Source: Odontocerum albicorne
Lineage: Eukaryota > Arthropoda > Insecta > Trichoptera > Odontoceridae
Assembly: GCA_949825065.1 (NCBI GenBank)
Contig: OX463862.1
Location: forward strand, 19,647,118-19,711,117
Reading direction: 5' to 3'
DNA length: 64,000 bases
Part shown: positions 23,583 through 35,570 of the stretch, one piece after another
Position numbering within the stretch: position 1 is the first letter of the stretch
Layout: every line of letters starts with the position of its first letter
The notes under the pieces: model-generated
The model's input: only the letters and a program-made list of their open reading frames with translations
Databases searched by the model: none
Told to the model about the DNA's origin: nothing
Made by a program: the position numbers and the translations under genes

Positions 23583-24130
23583 ACATACATACCATTACGT
23601 CATTTCCCTGTCGGGGTAGGCAGAGGACAGAGCGCCATACATTTTTACCTCAACAAATCCTAAGTTTTCTACATTCATACACCTTCTATGACTGTCTACC
23701 TTTCCTCTCAGATCATTCACTTGATCCAACAATACTGTCCTTGGTCTACCTCTCGCATGCTTTCCACTCACATTTGCACAATAAATCTGTATTGTTAGTC
23801 TTTCTTCATTCATTCGTTTCACATGCCCAAACAATCTCATCTTTCTTAATACATCAAGCCTTAACTTCACATTAATCCCTTTTCACTTCATTCTATATTC
23901 GGTTCCTCTCATATTCATTTTTCACTTTCATACATCAAAGTTGTCACCAAACTACCATTATGGGCTATTATCTTTAGCAAATTTAGGCACTATATGGTTT
24001 GAATATATATATATTTTAGTACCCCATTAACTTTGTATCCTATCGGTTCACACCATTCAATATCCCTCTTAACTCTTCCATCATCCAAATAATTCTCGTA
24101 TTTTCTCAATATTATCTGGTATGAAAGAGT
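23583..24130 (-). mobile_element. LINE-A 3' end, longer copy
   Basis: The minus-strand frame 23870-23595 is nearly intact: LRLDVLRKMRLFGHVKRMNE, LTIQIYCANVSGKHARGRPR, then WLDQ-like LLDQVNDLRG and NVENLGFVEVK...SAYPDREMT. Upstream (23880-24130) are MYESEK and NSIVVW-like relics of the RT/thumb region. The 3' end carries ACATACATACC, the complement of the (ATGT)n tail. Confidence 0.8.
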
Positions 24131-24369
24131 CGTCAAGAATGGTGATATGGTCAACTCGTAGATAGTAAACACGCCGGTGTTTCTCAATAAATCTAAACAG
24201 TTACAGGAAACAATATGCACTATTTTGCAATAGAATTCAATTGAATTGCTAATTCTTAAATGTACATTCATATTCTCTGTTTGGCCTGTTGATGGTATAG
24301 GAGCATTGTAATTTCCAGTTAAATTTATATTTGTGTTCATTTTGATGAAACATTTATTTTTTAATAAAG

Positions 24370-24600
24370 TTTCTTTTTATTAATTCATCCGTATCGGTCT
24401 CATGAGGACCGTGTCTGAGAGATAACATTAATCGAACCTTAGGGATTCAAAACTACTGGAGTAGGCACAGAACTCGTTCGTCATCAGTTGTTTTTGGGAA
24501 TACTTCTGAGCATGAAGATATGAAACTGCTCTCACACACTTATATTGCACGTGAGTTTTGTTACGAGACAAACTATATTACCAGGCTGAAACTTGCTTTA
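24370..24600. repeat. Dispersed repeat also found near 50560-50720
   Basis: Shared segments include ACTGGAGTAGGCACAGAACT (cf. ACCGGAGTAGGCACGTATCC), CATCATTAGTGTT/CATCAGTTGTTT and TTTTGTTACGAGACAAAC (cf. TTTTGTTACTAGACAAAC). Class unknown. Confidence 0.45.
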
Positions 24601-24742
24601 TTATTTGTTTCTTTGGGTACCATAAGGAATCGAACTTGGACGTAAAGCATCTTGCCAACTTAACCATAGGGGTTTTCATGGAATATTTTATTGATATTAT
24701 GCTTTTGCAGTATTTATTGTATTATTCTTCTACGGTTTTGTG

Positions 24743-25495
24743 GTATACAATAGAACCTGGCAGGTTTATGACCATGTCTCCTGGCCACATTATTTAATAT
24801 GTCTAAATTACCACTTTGATATGTTGAAGGGTATTGTACGAAAGAAGAAGATACATGATAGTAATGAACAAGTGAAATATGCGCATTTACCATCACACGA
24901 TTTCCCTATCAGAGTGGGCAGAGAGTAGAAAGCGCCATACTTTTCTTTCTCATCGCACATCTTACGTCTATTCTACTTTCCTACACCTCCTGTGATTTCT
25001 CTGACTTTTTACATGGCCTTCTTTCAAAATATCATTCACTTGATCGAACCAAACTTTCCTTAGTATTCCTATACCACGCTTTCCACTCACATTTGCACTG
25101 TATATTAGTTTTGTCAGTCATTTTTCACTCATTCCTTCTTCATGCACAAACTATCTCAAGATACACTATTTCATCTTACTCAACACATCAGCCTTAAGTT
25201 CATATTTATCCCTTATCACTCCATTCCGTATTCTGTCATACATTGTCAACCCAAGTATTTCTCTCAGTGCATGAATTTCTACAGCATTTATTCAGCTCTT
25301 TTCAATTTTTTTCCACGTCAATATTTCACTCACATACATGAAAGCTGGTACTGAAATACAGTTGTGGACTATCATCTTAGCAGATTTTGATACTGTCTGG
25401 TTCGAGTACATATATTTTAGTGGCCCACTGACTTTGTTTCCTATCGCTACATAATGTGACCAGGAGACATGGCCATAAACCCGCCAGGTTGACTA
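24743..25495. other. Segment bounded by ~45-bp inverted repeats
   Basis: 24743-24790 (GAACCTGGCAGGTTTATGAC...) is the complement of 25446-25495 (GACCAGGAGACATGGCCATA then AACCCGCCAGGTT). The bounding sequence is a variant of the SINE/LINE-B tail. A LINE-A fragment lies inside. Confidence 0.5.
24880..25445 (-). mobile_element. LINE-A 3' end
   Basis: On the minus strand it carries the CCCTATCAGAGTGGGCAGAG terminus complement, TCATTCACTTGATCGAACCA and CCACTCACATTTGCACTGTA. Upstream relics up to 25445 (CTTTGTTTCCTATCG, CTGGTTCGAGTACATATATT) match the 23583-24130 copy. Confidence 0.75.
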
Positions 25496-25610
25496 CACTA
25501 AAGTTAACTTTAAGTAAATTATTTTTTCACTTTGTCTTTGTTTGTCCTCTTTCAAACCACTCTAATCAAAGCCCGCTTTTGTTCTAAAATGAAAGTTTTT
25601 ATCAATATCT

Positions 25611-27890
25611 ATTTCTTACATGCTACATAGAATGAGGGTTAGCAATACATCTGCTAATAATAATCCGTAACCATATTTACAATTGATACAAAGTCCTAAA
25701 TATCTATTTCTTACATGCTACATAGAATGAGGGTTAGCAATACATCTGCTAATAATAATCCATAACCATATTTACAATTGATACGAAGTCCTAAATATAT
25801 ATTTCTTACATGCTACATAGAATGAGGGTTAGCGATACATCTGCTAATAATAATCCGTAACCATATTTACAATTGATACGAAGTCCTAAATATCTACTTC
25901 TTACATGCTACATAGAATAAGGGTTAGGGATACATCTGCTAATAATAATCCGTAACCATATTTACAATTAATACGAAGTTCTAAATATTTATTTCTTACA
26001 TGCTACATAGAATGAGGGTTAGCAATACATCTGCTAATAATAATCCGTAACCATATTTACAATTGATACAAAGTCCTAAATATCTATTTCTTACATGCTA
26101 CATAGAATGAGGGTTAGCAATACATCTGCTAATAATAATCCATAACCATATTTACAATTGATACGAAGTCCTAAATATATATTTCTTACATGCTACATAG
26201 AATGAGGGTTAGCGATACATCTGCTAATAATAATCCGTAACCATATTTACAATTGATACGAAGTCCTAAATATATATTTCTTACATGCTACATAGAATGA
26301 GGGTTAGCAATACATCTGCTAATAATAATCCGTAACCATATTTACAATTGATACAAAGTCCTAAATATCTATTTCTTACATGCTACATAGAATGAGGGTT
26401 AGCAATACATCTGCTAATAATAATCCATAACCATATTTACAATTGATACGAAGTCCTAAATATATATTTCTTACATGCTACATAGAATGAGGGTTAGCGA
26501 TACATCTGCTAATAATAATCCGTAACCATATTTACAATTGATACGAAGTCCTAAATATCTACTTCTTACATGCTACATAGAATAAGGGTTAGGGATACAT
26601 CTGCTAATAATAATCCGTAACCATATTTACAATTAATACGAAGTTCTAAATATTTATTTCTTACATGCTACATAGAATGAGGGTTAGCAATACATCTGCT
26701 AATAATAATCCGTAACCATATTTACAATTGATACAAAGTCCTAAATATCTATTTCTTACATGCTACATAGAATGAGGGTTAGCAATACATCTGCTAATAA
26801 TAATCCATAACCATATTTACAATTGATACGAAGTCCTAAATATATATTTCTTACATGCTACATAGAATGAGGGTTAGCGATACATCTGCTAATAATAATC
26901 CGTAACCATATTTACAATTGATACGAAGTCCTAAATATATATTTCTTACATGCTACATAGAATGAGGGTTAGCAATACATCTGCTAATAATAATCCGTAA
27001 CCATATTTACAATTGATACAAAGTCCTAAATATCTATTTCTTACATGCTACATAGAATGAGGGTTAGCAATACATCTGCTAATAATAATCCATAACCATA
27101 TTTACAATTGATACGAAGTCCTAAATATATATTTCTTACATGCTACATAGAATGAGGGTTAGCGATACATCTGCTAATAATAATCCGTAACCATATTTAC
27201 AATTGATACGAAGTCCTAAATATCTACTTCTTACATGCTACATAGAATAAGGGTTAGGGATACATCTGCTAATAATAATCCGTAACCATATTTACAATTA
27301 ATACGAAGTTCTAAATATTTATTTCTTACATGCTACATAGAATGAGGGTTAGCAATACATCTGCTAATAATAATCCGTAACCATATTTACAATTGATACA
27401 AAGTCCTAAATATCTATTTCTTACATGCTACGTAGAATGAGGGTTAGCAATACATCTGCTAATAATAATCCATAACCATATTTACAATTGATACGAAGTC
27501 CTAAATATATATTTCTTACATGCTACATAGAATGAGGGTTAGCGATACATCTGCTAATAATAATCCGTAACCATATTTACAATTGATACGAAGTCCTAAA
27601 TATATATTTCTTACATGCTACATAGAATGGGGGTTAGCGATACATCGGCTAATAATAATCCGTAACCATATTTACAATTGATACGAAGTCCTAAATATCT
27701 ACTTCTTACATGCTACATAGAATAAGGGTTAGGGATACATCTGCTAATAATAATCCGTAACCATATTTACAATTAATACGAAGTTCTAAATATTTATTTC
27801 TTACATGCTACATAGAATGAGGGTTAGCAATACATCGGCTAATAATAATCCGTAACCATATTTACAATTGATACGAAGTCCTAAATATAT
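25611..27890. repeat. 95-bp satellite, 24 units, seven-unit higher-order repeat
   Basis: There are exactly 24 head-to-tail 95-bp units (unit start ATTTCTTACATGCTACATAG) without indels. Variants A (AGCAAT/CCGTAA/GATACA), B (AGCAAT/CCATAA/GATACG), C (AGCGAT, ending TATCT), C' (AGCGAT, ending TATAT) and D (AATAAGGGTTAGGG, AATTAATACG, AAGTTC) occur in the order ABCDABC' three times. A C D A-like tail follows. The higher-order period is 665 bp. There are no spacers, so it is not a CRISPR. Confidence 0.95.
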
Positions 27891-28299
27891 ACACCTGAAT
27901 AAATAGAAAAGGTATCTCCGATCAAGTTATGTGCATAATCTTTACCTGCACAAGTAACAACTTTGACTATCAATGAAACGACCATCTTTTTGGCCGAGCA
28001 ATACAATGTGTTTGTCGAATTCAATTCAGTATTACTACGTATTAGCTATAGACCGATTTTCTTTAGTCATATTAACAATGTAAACGAATCAAGGAAGTAA
28101 GGTGTTGGAGGGTTTATCTTGAAAGTTGACGGTTTTCAGGAAACCGTCTAAATTGCAAATGTCGACTCATTACTCGTACTTGGAGTATTGCTCTACAATT
28201 TGGTCACGTAACTATCTTATCTATTCAAACACAATTGGAAGGGTTCTGAATAAATTTCAGACACATTCATTTTCACTGTGGCATCCAACCTGTCACGCT

Positions 28300-28605
28300 T
28301 AACTATGATTTTCCATTGAATTATTTTCTTTCCTCAATTTTTTCTTTCCTCTCCACCATCCCTTCTTTTTCCTTTGATTGATGATATCTTTATATGAAAA
28401 GTAATTTTCGGGTAATTATCCGTCTCTGAAGGGTTTATGGGCGTATGCTCATGTATGTGTTCATGGGGATGGATAGTCATTTGAATGTTTTTTGTGACCA
28501 TGTAACTTGCTTCATTTACTTTTGTCTGGTTGATTGGAAGAGTTGCCGCCTGGCAATAAGCCTGTCAGATTGTATTTTCAATAAAAGTGTTAAATAAGTA
28601 TTGTA
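28300..28605 (+). mobile_element. LINE-B 3' UTR and tail
   Basis: Matches 8820-9118: CCTCTCCACCATCCCTTCTT, TTGATTGATGATATC, GGGGATGGATAGTCATTTGA, CTTTTGTCTGGTTGATTGGA, GTTGCCGCCTGGCAATAAGC and GTGTTAAATAAGTA. No ORF part remains. Confidence 0.85.
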
Positions 28606-29199
28606 AATAAAACCTTTTAAAATTCTAATGTGTCAATAGCAATTGGGTAATTCCATATCTTGTGTGGTGGATATTTTTAATGTATAATTTCTTGAGTTCC
28701 CCAGCATTTCTTCAATTTTAGGTCTTGACTATTGTACTATTCTTCAATTTTAGGTCTTGACTGGTTATTCAATTTTCGTTTTGTCTTTTTTTTAATTCAA
28801 TTAACTTTGTATTTTCTTTGATTGTATTTGAGTTTTTTCCTTTCGTTCAGTGTTGTGGTATACATGAGTGATTTCATACGCCATATATGTTCTGAATTAT
28901 GGGATTTTTTGATATTTTATTGTGGGATACGTGGGAAGTTGTTGATATTTTATATTTTTTTGAGTAAATGTTGCTATGGTTTGTAAATGACACTTAAAGA
29001 GTTTGTGAAAGACACTCGACATCTCGACTTTAGTACCCTCTTTTCTATATCCCTCATAACTCTTCCATCATTTGAGAAAATACTATGCAATTTGCCTAAT
29101 CCGTTAATTTCTCACATATTTATTTTTATATGCCAATTTATTCTCTGATAAATTAAAAAAAAACAACGTTTGTGATGTAATACTCTTTAAGCTATATGA

Positions 29200-29490
29200 A
29201 ATTCTTCTTCCTCTTCTTTTAAGACTGTTGGTCTGTTATGGTCCTACATCATCGTTTCCCTCTTGTGATGTCGACTGCCAGCTGTCTCCATCTTTTGGGA
29301 GGTCGTCCTGGAGGTCTGCTTGCTTAGGGAATACTGTCCCTGGCCATTCTTACAGCTCTTGGTTCCGCCATTCTGGATACATGTTCGTTCCAGAACTTTC
29401 TTCTCTGTCGTCCCCATCTGACAATATCTTCAACTTCCCACATCCTTCGAATTTCTGTCTTTCGTACTCTATCACGAAGGGTTACATGAA
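29200..29490 (-). mobile_element. LINE C-terminal fragment, fourth family
   Basis: The minus strand reads VTLRDRVRKTEIRRMWEVED, FWNEHVSRMAEPRAVRMARD and RPPGRPPKRWRQ. This is a common LINE ORF2 C-terminal pattern distinct from LINE-A and LINE-B. Confidence 0.7.
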
Positions 29491-29524
29491 ATTCACGTTA
29501 ACAAATTAATATTATTCCTGGAGA

Positions 29525-29632
29525 GGTGGATGAGATAATTTCTGATGTATCCTTTGTGGATTTTTATCCATGAATTCATTTCTGATGTATCCTTCATGGG
29601 TTTTTATCCATGAATTAATTTCTGATGCCTTC
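29525..29632. repeat. ~47-bp tandem duplication
   Basis: TTTCTGATGTATCCTT...GGTTTTTATCCATGAATT occurs twice, followed by a third partial unit. Confidence 0.8.
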
Positions 29633-29639
29633 AGAAAGA

Positions 29640-29800
29640 TGAAGGAAGGAGCTTAAAGACGGTTAGAGATGTTTGGAGAGAATGAATGATGAAATAATGA
29701 CTATGCGAGTATACAAGTCAGAAGTGCAAAGTGTGCGTGAAAGAAGTAGACTATGGAAGAGTGGACCAGATTTTGAAAGAATGAGGCGTGTGGAGTTTTC
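29640..29800 (+). mobile_element. LINE-A divergent subfamily fragment
   Basis: GAATGACTATGCGAGTATAC-like text and AGTGCAAAGTGTGCGTGAAA parallel 11700-11760. It is truncated at both ends. Confidence 0.55.
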
Positions 29801-29892
29801 TGGTTGGTTGAAAGAAATCGTCGTCATCATAATATGTGTTGGAAATACTTTTAATGAATTTTATGCATGCCCATGCCTATGTCAAGTATAAT

Positions 29893-30045
29893 AGAGGTGC
29901 ATGATTGCACGGTAATGCACTGCACTTCCGTACGGAATGTCACCGGTTCGAACGCCATACTTTGCTACTCCTCTTGAATGACGCATTTTCTCCCTCAGTA
30001 TTCGAAATATATGGATACATATGACTTCGATCATATATATTGTTT
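29893..30045 (+). mobile_element. SINE2 (second tRNA-derived family)
   Basis: The head GAGGTGCATGATTGCACGGT has the B box CCGGTTCGAACGCC 50 bp further on. The 3' half reads CTCCTCTTGAATGACGCATT, then ATGGATACATATGACTTCGA and TCATATATATTG. A sister copy is at 39638-39800. Confidence 0.75.
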
Positions 30046-30329
30046 AAAAAAAATGACAACGTGCTCCGATCGTCTCACTTCAGGTGTGCCATCGGATACA
30101 GTACAGCAGCTGGTGAGTTTGCTGGTGTGCAAAAGCTCACTCACTTAAAGAGGAGAAAAAAAAGCACAGCATCGCTTTCTAACTGAATTGACATTGGAAT
30201 GGCGAGGGGATCCTTGATCACGAAGCCCAGCAATGACAACGATAATAAAAAGTGGGCGATCAGAATACTTGTCACTGTTGCCATTAGAGATCACTATGTA
30301 AGTCAATTTGTAATAGGCATAACCTGTTG

Positions 30330-30455
30330 CATATATGGCAAGAAGTTGACGAGATGTATAAATGTGAAAGAGATGATGTTATGTACTTTGATAAAAAAGT
30401 TTGGAGATCTGTTTTCTCTGTCTACTCCGCAAGGGACTCGGCGTTATAATATGTA
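30330..30455 (+). mobile_element. LINE-A divergent subfamily terminus
   Basis: GTGAAAGAGATGATGTTATG, GATAAAAAAGTTTGGAGATC and CTCCGCAAGGGACTCGGCGT correspond to 11855-11945. Confidence 0.6.
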
Positions 30456-30685
30456 TACATGTATCGAATGTCATTCCTAAGTATTGAAAAAGCATTTACA
30501 ATGTTTTAAACTTAAACTTAAAAATAAATAAAGTGCAACGTGCTAAAATACCATATTTACCTAATTTTTCACAAACATGACCTGATAATATATTCTCGTG
30601 TCACATGTGCACACAAAATTCACATTTATATGTTTCTTAAATTGTTAACACCTTATAAATTTACATCTTATGAGGTGCATAGGAA

Positions 30686-30940
30686 GTTAGGATAGGAAGA
30701 TGGTGGATGTTACCATTAGATTAAGAGTTACCCCGCATCTGCATATGTTTAGAAAAACATATTTGAGTGTTAGGATAGGAAGATGGTGGATGTTACCATT
30801 AGTTTAAGAGTTACCCCGCATCTGCATACGTTTAGAAAAACATATTTGAGTGTTAGGATAGGAAAATGGTGGATGTCACCATTAGATTAAGAGTTACCCC
30901 GCATATGCATATGTTTAGAAAAACATATTTGGTAACCAAT
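30686..30940. repeat. 83-bp tandem repeat, 3 copies
   Basis: The unit is GTTAGGATAGGAAGATGGTG, GATGTTACCATTAG, AGTTACCCCGCATCTGCATA, GTTTAGAAAAACATATTTGA. The last 32 bp of each unit equal the start of dispersed repeat R6 (see 37320). Confidence 0.9.
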
Positions 30941-31100
30941 CGGCAGAAAATGTACAAACTACAATTAAAACAATTTTAGATCTTCCGATATGTGATATTA
31001 ACACATTCGACTTTAGGTGTAGTGTTAATTTATAATTATAAATTTGGATAAAGCCTCCCAAAAGGGTTGTCTTCCAGTTCTTTGAGATAGATCATTCCAC
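30905..31100 (+). repeat. Dispersed repeat R6
   Basis: AGATCTTCCGATATGTGATA, TTAACACATTCGACTTTAGG and GTTGTCTTCCAGTTCTT are shared with 37320-37530 and, inverted, with 52655-52800. There is no coding signal. It is probably transposon-derived. Confidence 0.65.
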
Positions 31101-31749
31101 ACCACATTATCAACATCGGCAAAAGTTCTATCATAAAACCCCGCCTTATTGGATCAATTTGAAACAATCAATTTATTCAATGATGAATAAATCAACCTAA
31201 AAGTACTCCGAAGTAACATCTCTTAAACACATATTCGAAAGATACAATGAGAAATTCCATTAAGGGACTTAAATACAAAGAGACAATGTTTAAAATCAAT
31301 CCATTCGAGTCACTTTAGTTAATGTAGATTTTTGGAAAGTGGACCAATATTTATGACTATCATATTATCTAACAGCTCCATTGAAAACTTATTGGAGTCT
31401 AGAATTCGATAATCAGGCAGACCAGAATAAATAGAATTACAATTATCCAGACATGACACAATTAAGAATCTGCAGACAACCAAGACCCCTTGTATAGTGG
31501 ATGATGATGATGTTCCGATTACAATTTAATTTCAATAAGTCTAAATCCTTTAAATCAACACAAATTACCTGTGATAGTTAGCAAAACATGATAAGGAATT
31601 TTCATTGATTAAACTTATGTAGATTAGATATACTTGATTCTAAAAAATGAACAACTGCTAACTGTATTTCATAGCATTTTTAATATCTTCAATATCAAAG
31701 TTACCTTATTCATTATTCCCATATTTTTTTTCCTATTCAGAGAAGTGAT

Positions 31750-32466
31750 AAGACTATATACATGTGTATAGGTGACATATTAGTACTTACAAAATTCCAT
31801 ATGATATTTTCCTGTTGGATTATGTAGAGGATAAGACTATATGATATACATGTGTATAGGTGACATATTGGTACTTACAAAATCCCATATGATATTTTCC
31901 TGTTGGGTTATGTAGAGAGGATAAGACTATATGATATACATGTGTATAGGTGACATATTAGTACTTACAAAATTCCATATGATATTTTCCTGTTGGATTA
32001 TGTAGAGGATAAGACTATATGATATACATGTGTATATGTGACATATTAGTACTTACAAAATCCCATATGATATTTTCCTGTTGGATTATGTAGAGGATAA
32101 GACTATATGATATACATGTGTATAGGTGACATATTAGTACTTACAAAATTCCATATGATATTTTCCTGTTAGATTATGTAGAGGATAAGACTATATGATA
32201 TACATGTGTATAGGTGACATATTAGTACTTACAAAATTCCATATGATATTTTCCTGTTGGGTTATGTAGAGAGGATAAGACTATATGATATACATGTGTA
32301 TAGGTGACATATTGGTACTTACAAAATTCCATATGATATTTTCCTGTTGGGTTATGTAGAGAGGATAAGACTATATGATATACATGTGTATAGGTGACAT
32401 ATTGGTACTTACAAAATTCCATATGATATTTTCCTGTTGGGTTATGTAGAGAGGATAAGACTATAT
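31750..32466. repeat. 88-90 bp minisatellite, about 8 copies
   Basis: The unit is ATAGGTGACATATTAGTACT, TACAAAATTCCATATGATAT, TTTCCTGTTGGATTATGTAG, then AGGATAAGACTATATGATAT. An AG insertion in AGAGAGG makes some units 90 bp. The array resumes for a partial unit at 32602-32668, after a MITE. Confidence 0.9.
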
Positions 32467-32467
32467 A

Positions 32468-32599
32468 CAGTACCCGGTGGTAAGTAATACACATCGAACT
32501 TAAGAAAGAGACTGAGACGACGCTCTACAAAGCCGAAGTTAGCCGATTATGGCCGACAGTTTCTTAAGCCCGCTGTGTATTACTTACCGCCGGGTACTG
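32468..32599. mobile_element. 132-bp MITE inserted in the minisatellite
   Basis: The left end is TA|CAGTACCCGGTGGTAAGTAA, and the right end on the other strand is TA|CAGTACCCGGCGGTAAGTAA. The inverted repeats are about 40 bp and the TA target is duplicated. It interrupts a repeat unit, so it is younger than that unit. Confidence 0.9.
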
Positions 32600-32849
32600 T
32601 AGATGACATATTGGTACTTACAAATTCCATATCATGATATTTTCCTGTTGGATTATGTAGAGGATAGAGCACCAAATTATTTGATTGCAACACATATATT
32701 TTCAATATGAAATTGAATACAAAATCCTCAATTGCAAAACTAACTACGAACACAGGCTGAAAGCAGGATTGCAAAACGCTAGCCAAATACGGCACTTCAA
32801 CAAGTCTGCGGCCTACTGAGACTTCTTGAAAAAATATTTTTTTAACTAT

Positions 32850-32985
32850 AAACTATATCTTCTTCCCAGTGTCATGTCAAGTCCCCCCCAACGTTGAATA
32901 TCACCTGAGGGTAGGCATCTTTGTCCCGGTAGCCCGAAAAAGATCCCCAACGCTCCTTATACCAGTCCAATCACGTATATTGCGA
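32850..32985 (-). mobile_element. RTE-like LINE terminal fragment
   Basis: On the minus strand: RDWTGIRSVG-type text, then 'YSQVIFNVGG' relics (GTGATATTCAACGTTGGGGG). It parallels the terminus of the fragment at 37985. Confidence 0.65.
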
Positions 32986-34299
32986 TAATATAATTATATT
33001 GACCAAATAACGATGAGGAATAGGACTAATATGGAAATCCTCTGACAATTTTTAAGAGGCGCCGATTTTGGTTAGGGATTAGATCACGTGTGACCCAGTT
33101 TAATGAAATCGGAAATACAAATAGAATATTTTATGTAAAAAAAGGACAGAGCTAGCGGTGTACTCATATATTTATATGGCTTTTTAAAATAACAAATTTT
33201 GTGAAAGTGTATCAAATTGTATGCATTAAGATGAATTTTGTTACTTTCTTAAATTATTCATCGGAGACTTTCTCCCTTTTTTTAAATTTAATGATTTATT
33301 CCCGCTTACAGACATACAGAGATAAGGTATTAGTCTAAATCGTTCTCTTTAATGTCTATAACTATGCTAAATTCCTATTCGTTATAAATTCCTAAATGTT
33401 ATTAACCATTAAGTTAACAAAGGTTTCGGGATAGAACAAGTAAGATAGATAGAGCATGTATGGATCAACACCATGTCGGCTACCTCCATTGCATGGTCAG
33501 GCGTTGTTATAGTTAAAAAATGATATCTCCACACGAAAGAAATTGATTTACCGAAAATGAGAAATTTTATGCGTCCCATACTCCCCCAATGTGGCACCTA
33601 ACAATTACTGTTTTTTTTACGATTCCTGCACTTAAAAGGAAAATTTTTAACTCTGTCAAAGAGTCAAACAATCCTTAATGAGTTTTTGCTCTAAAGGTTT
33701 TTATAGGGATGGGAAATTTATATATTGATTAAAAAGTGGTATGTTAAAATTTTTGCATAGGTAATAAGTTTCTTTCAAAAGAAGAGAAAAGTCCAATAGA
33801 AATTAAACGACGTTTAGATGCTGTCTATCTTCTATGTAGACAACCTCTTTTGAAAGATTGTCAAGAAAATGTACAATGTGAACTAATCAAAATATAGAAT
33901 AAGAAGACTAAGAAAATGAAACAGAAGCCTCTTTTTAGCAGCTGTTACCTTTAGTTAGCGTAATGACCGTTACATATTTTTTTCAACTACAGATCTTATC
34001 AAAACCAACATATATATAAATCGGTGTGAATTGTAGTTTAGATGTTTTCTGCAAATCAAATAGAATTGAATATTGCCCTAAAAACATCTTTGGAATAGAT
34101 TTGATATTAAAATTTTAACACAACAAGTTTACTGTATTTCATTAGACAGACACTTTCTACAAATTGTGAATCAGCATTTTACATGTGCCAGATGGCATAT
34201 TGGTTTGGGCTCGACAGATGTATGGAATCTTAACATTATTTCCATGGCTGTGTACCGATTGGAAACACTTATCGTGTATCATAATATTATATACATACC

Positions 34300-34690
34300 A
34301 TCAGCAGAGAGGACAGAGCACCAAACTAACCTATATAAATGTATAATTCACTTGATCCACATATATTTTCCTTGGTCTTTCTCTACTCACATTTACACTG
34401 TACATTTTTGTTAGTCTTTCCTCATTCATTTGTTATACATGCCCAAACCATCTCAGTGTGTTCTTCATCTTACTTAATACATCGGCCTTTAGTTCACATT
34501 CATCCCTAATCACTCCTGTATTAGTTTCCATGCACGTTATACTGCATTTATTTAGTTTCTACTGCATTTATTTGGTTCCTTTCAGTCTTGTTCCACATCC
34601 ACGTTTCACTTCCATACATCAACGCTGATACTAGAATACTATTGTGAACTATCATCTTATCAGATTTTGATATACTCTGGTTCAAGTATA
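34300..34690 (-). mobile_element. LINE-A 3' end, head-to-head with next copy
   Basis: ATACATACC tail complement, AGAGGACAGAGCACCAAACT, CCCAAACCATCTCAGTGTGT and CACGTTTCACTTCCATACAT. The minus-strand frame 34733-34548 keeps NSILVSALMYGSETWMWNKT, the 'GSETW' motif of the LINE C-terminal region. Confidence 0.8.
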
Positions 34691-34715
34691 GTTTTAGTGC
34701 CCCTTTCGAATAAAT

Positions 34716-35085
34716 GTATAGAAATGCATGCACTTAAAAGTGGTGGCAATGTATGACAAAATACAGAATGAAGTGATAAGGGATGAATATGAACTGATGT
34801 GTTGAGTAAGATGAAAAGAGAACTCTGAGATGGTTTGAGCATGTGGAATGAATCAAGAAAGGAAGACTAACAAAACAATTATACGGTGCAACTATTAATG
34901 GAAGACAAAGTAGACGAAGATTGAGGAAGGTATGGTTGGATCAAGTGAATGATATTTTGAAAAAAGGAATAATGAGAAGTAAGAGAAATCGTTGGAGCTG
35001 TATGTGAAGGTGTATGAATGTGCAAGAGATTAAATATGTGTGTCAAGCTAGGAAAGTCTGGCACTCTGTTATCTCTTCTTGTATG
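34716..35085 (+). mobile_element. LINE-A 3' end
   Basis: GCATGCACTTAAAAGTGG, CTCTGAGATGGTTTGAGCAT, CTATTAATGGAAGACAAAGT, AGGTATGGTTGGATCAAGTG and GTCAAGCTAGGAAAGTCTGG. Its 5' side abuts the 5' side of the previous minus-strand copy. Confidence 0.8.
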
Positions 35086-35570
35086 TTTATTTAGTGCATT
35101 TCATAATTTTTATTTTTTATTTATTTAATTAATGACACAACAGTGTCTTTTATATACAAATGAACATATGACAAGTTATACAAGTACTTAAAATTATCGA
35201 CATAAAATATAAAACTTTATTTTAAACTAACATGTACAGGAGATACAAAAAGCAGTAGTAATAAGAAATTAGTCATTGTTTAAAATTATTTAATAATGAT
35301 ATGTATATTTAAGTTCAATATATGTATGTGTGGTAAACCACAAAATATTACCAAACTTCACCAAGCAGACTTACGTAATTGTTGAAGACTTATTGTATAG
35401 TGGTAAAGAACTTAGATTTGTTTTTAGTGGAACAACGCTTACATAGAACAAGAAATGGATTTTTTGAGAATTTTATGGACAGATCTTGAGATATAGAAAA
35501 CACATGGGCTCACTTGTAGAACAAGATGCAAGTTGCTTTGCAGAATCGAAACCTTTTTAATTTTTTTTAA

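Noticed and set aside
25611..27890. Regular repeats could suggest a CRISPR array
   Set aside because: Units of 95 bp are contiguous with no unique spacers, and the host is eukaryotic. It is a satellite.
30199..30480. 93-codon open frame
   Set aside because: Its second half is a LINE-A-type terminus and its first half has no recognised similarity or exon signals.
32222..32494. 90-codon repetitive minus-strand frame
   Set aside because: It only reads the 88-90 bp minisatellite, whose unit length varies and breaks the frame elsewhere.
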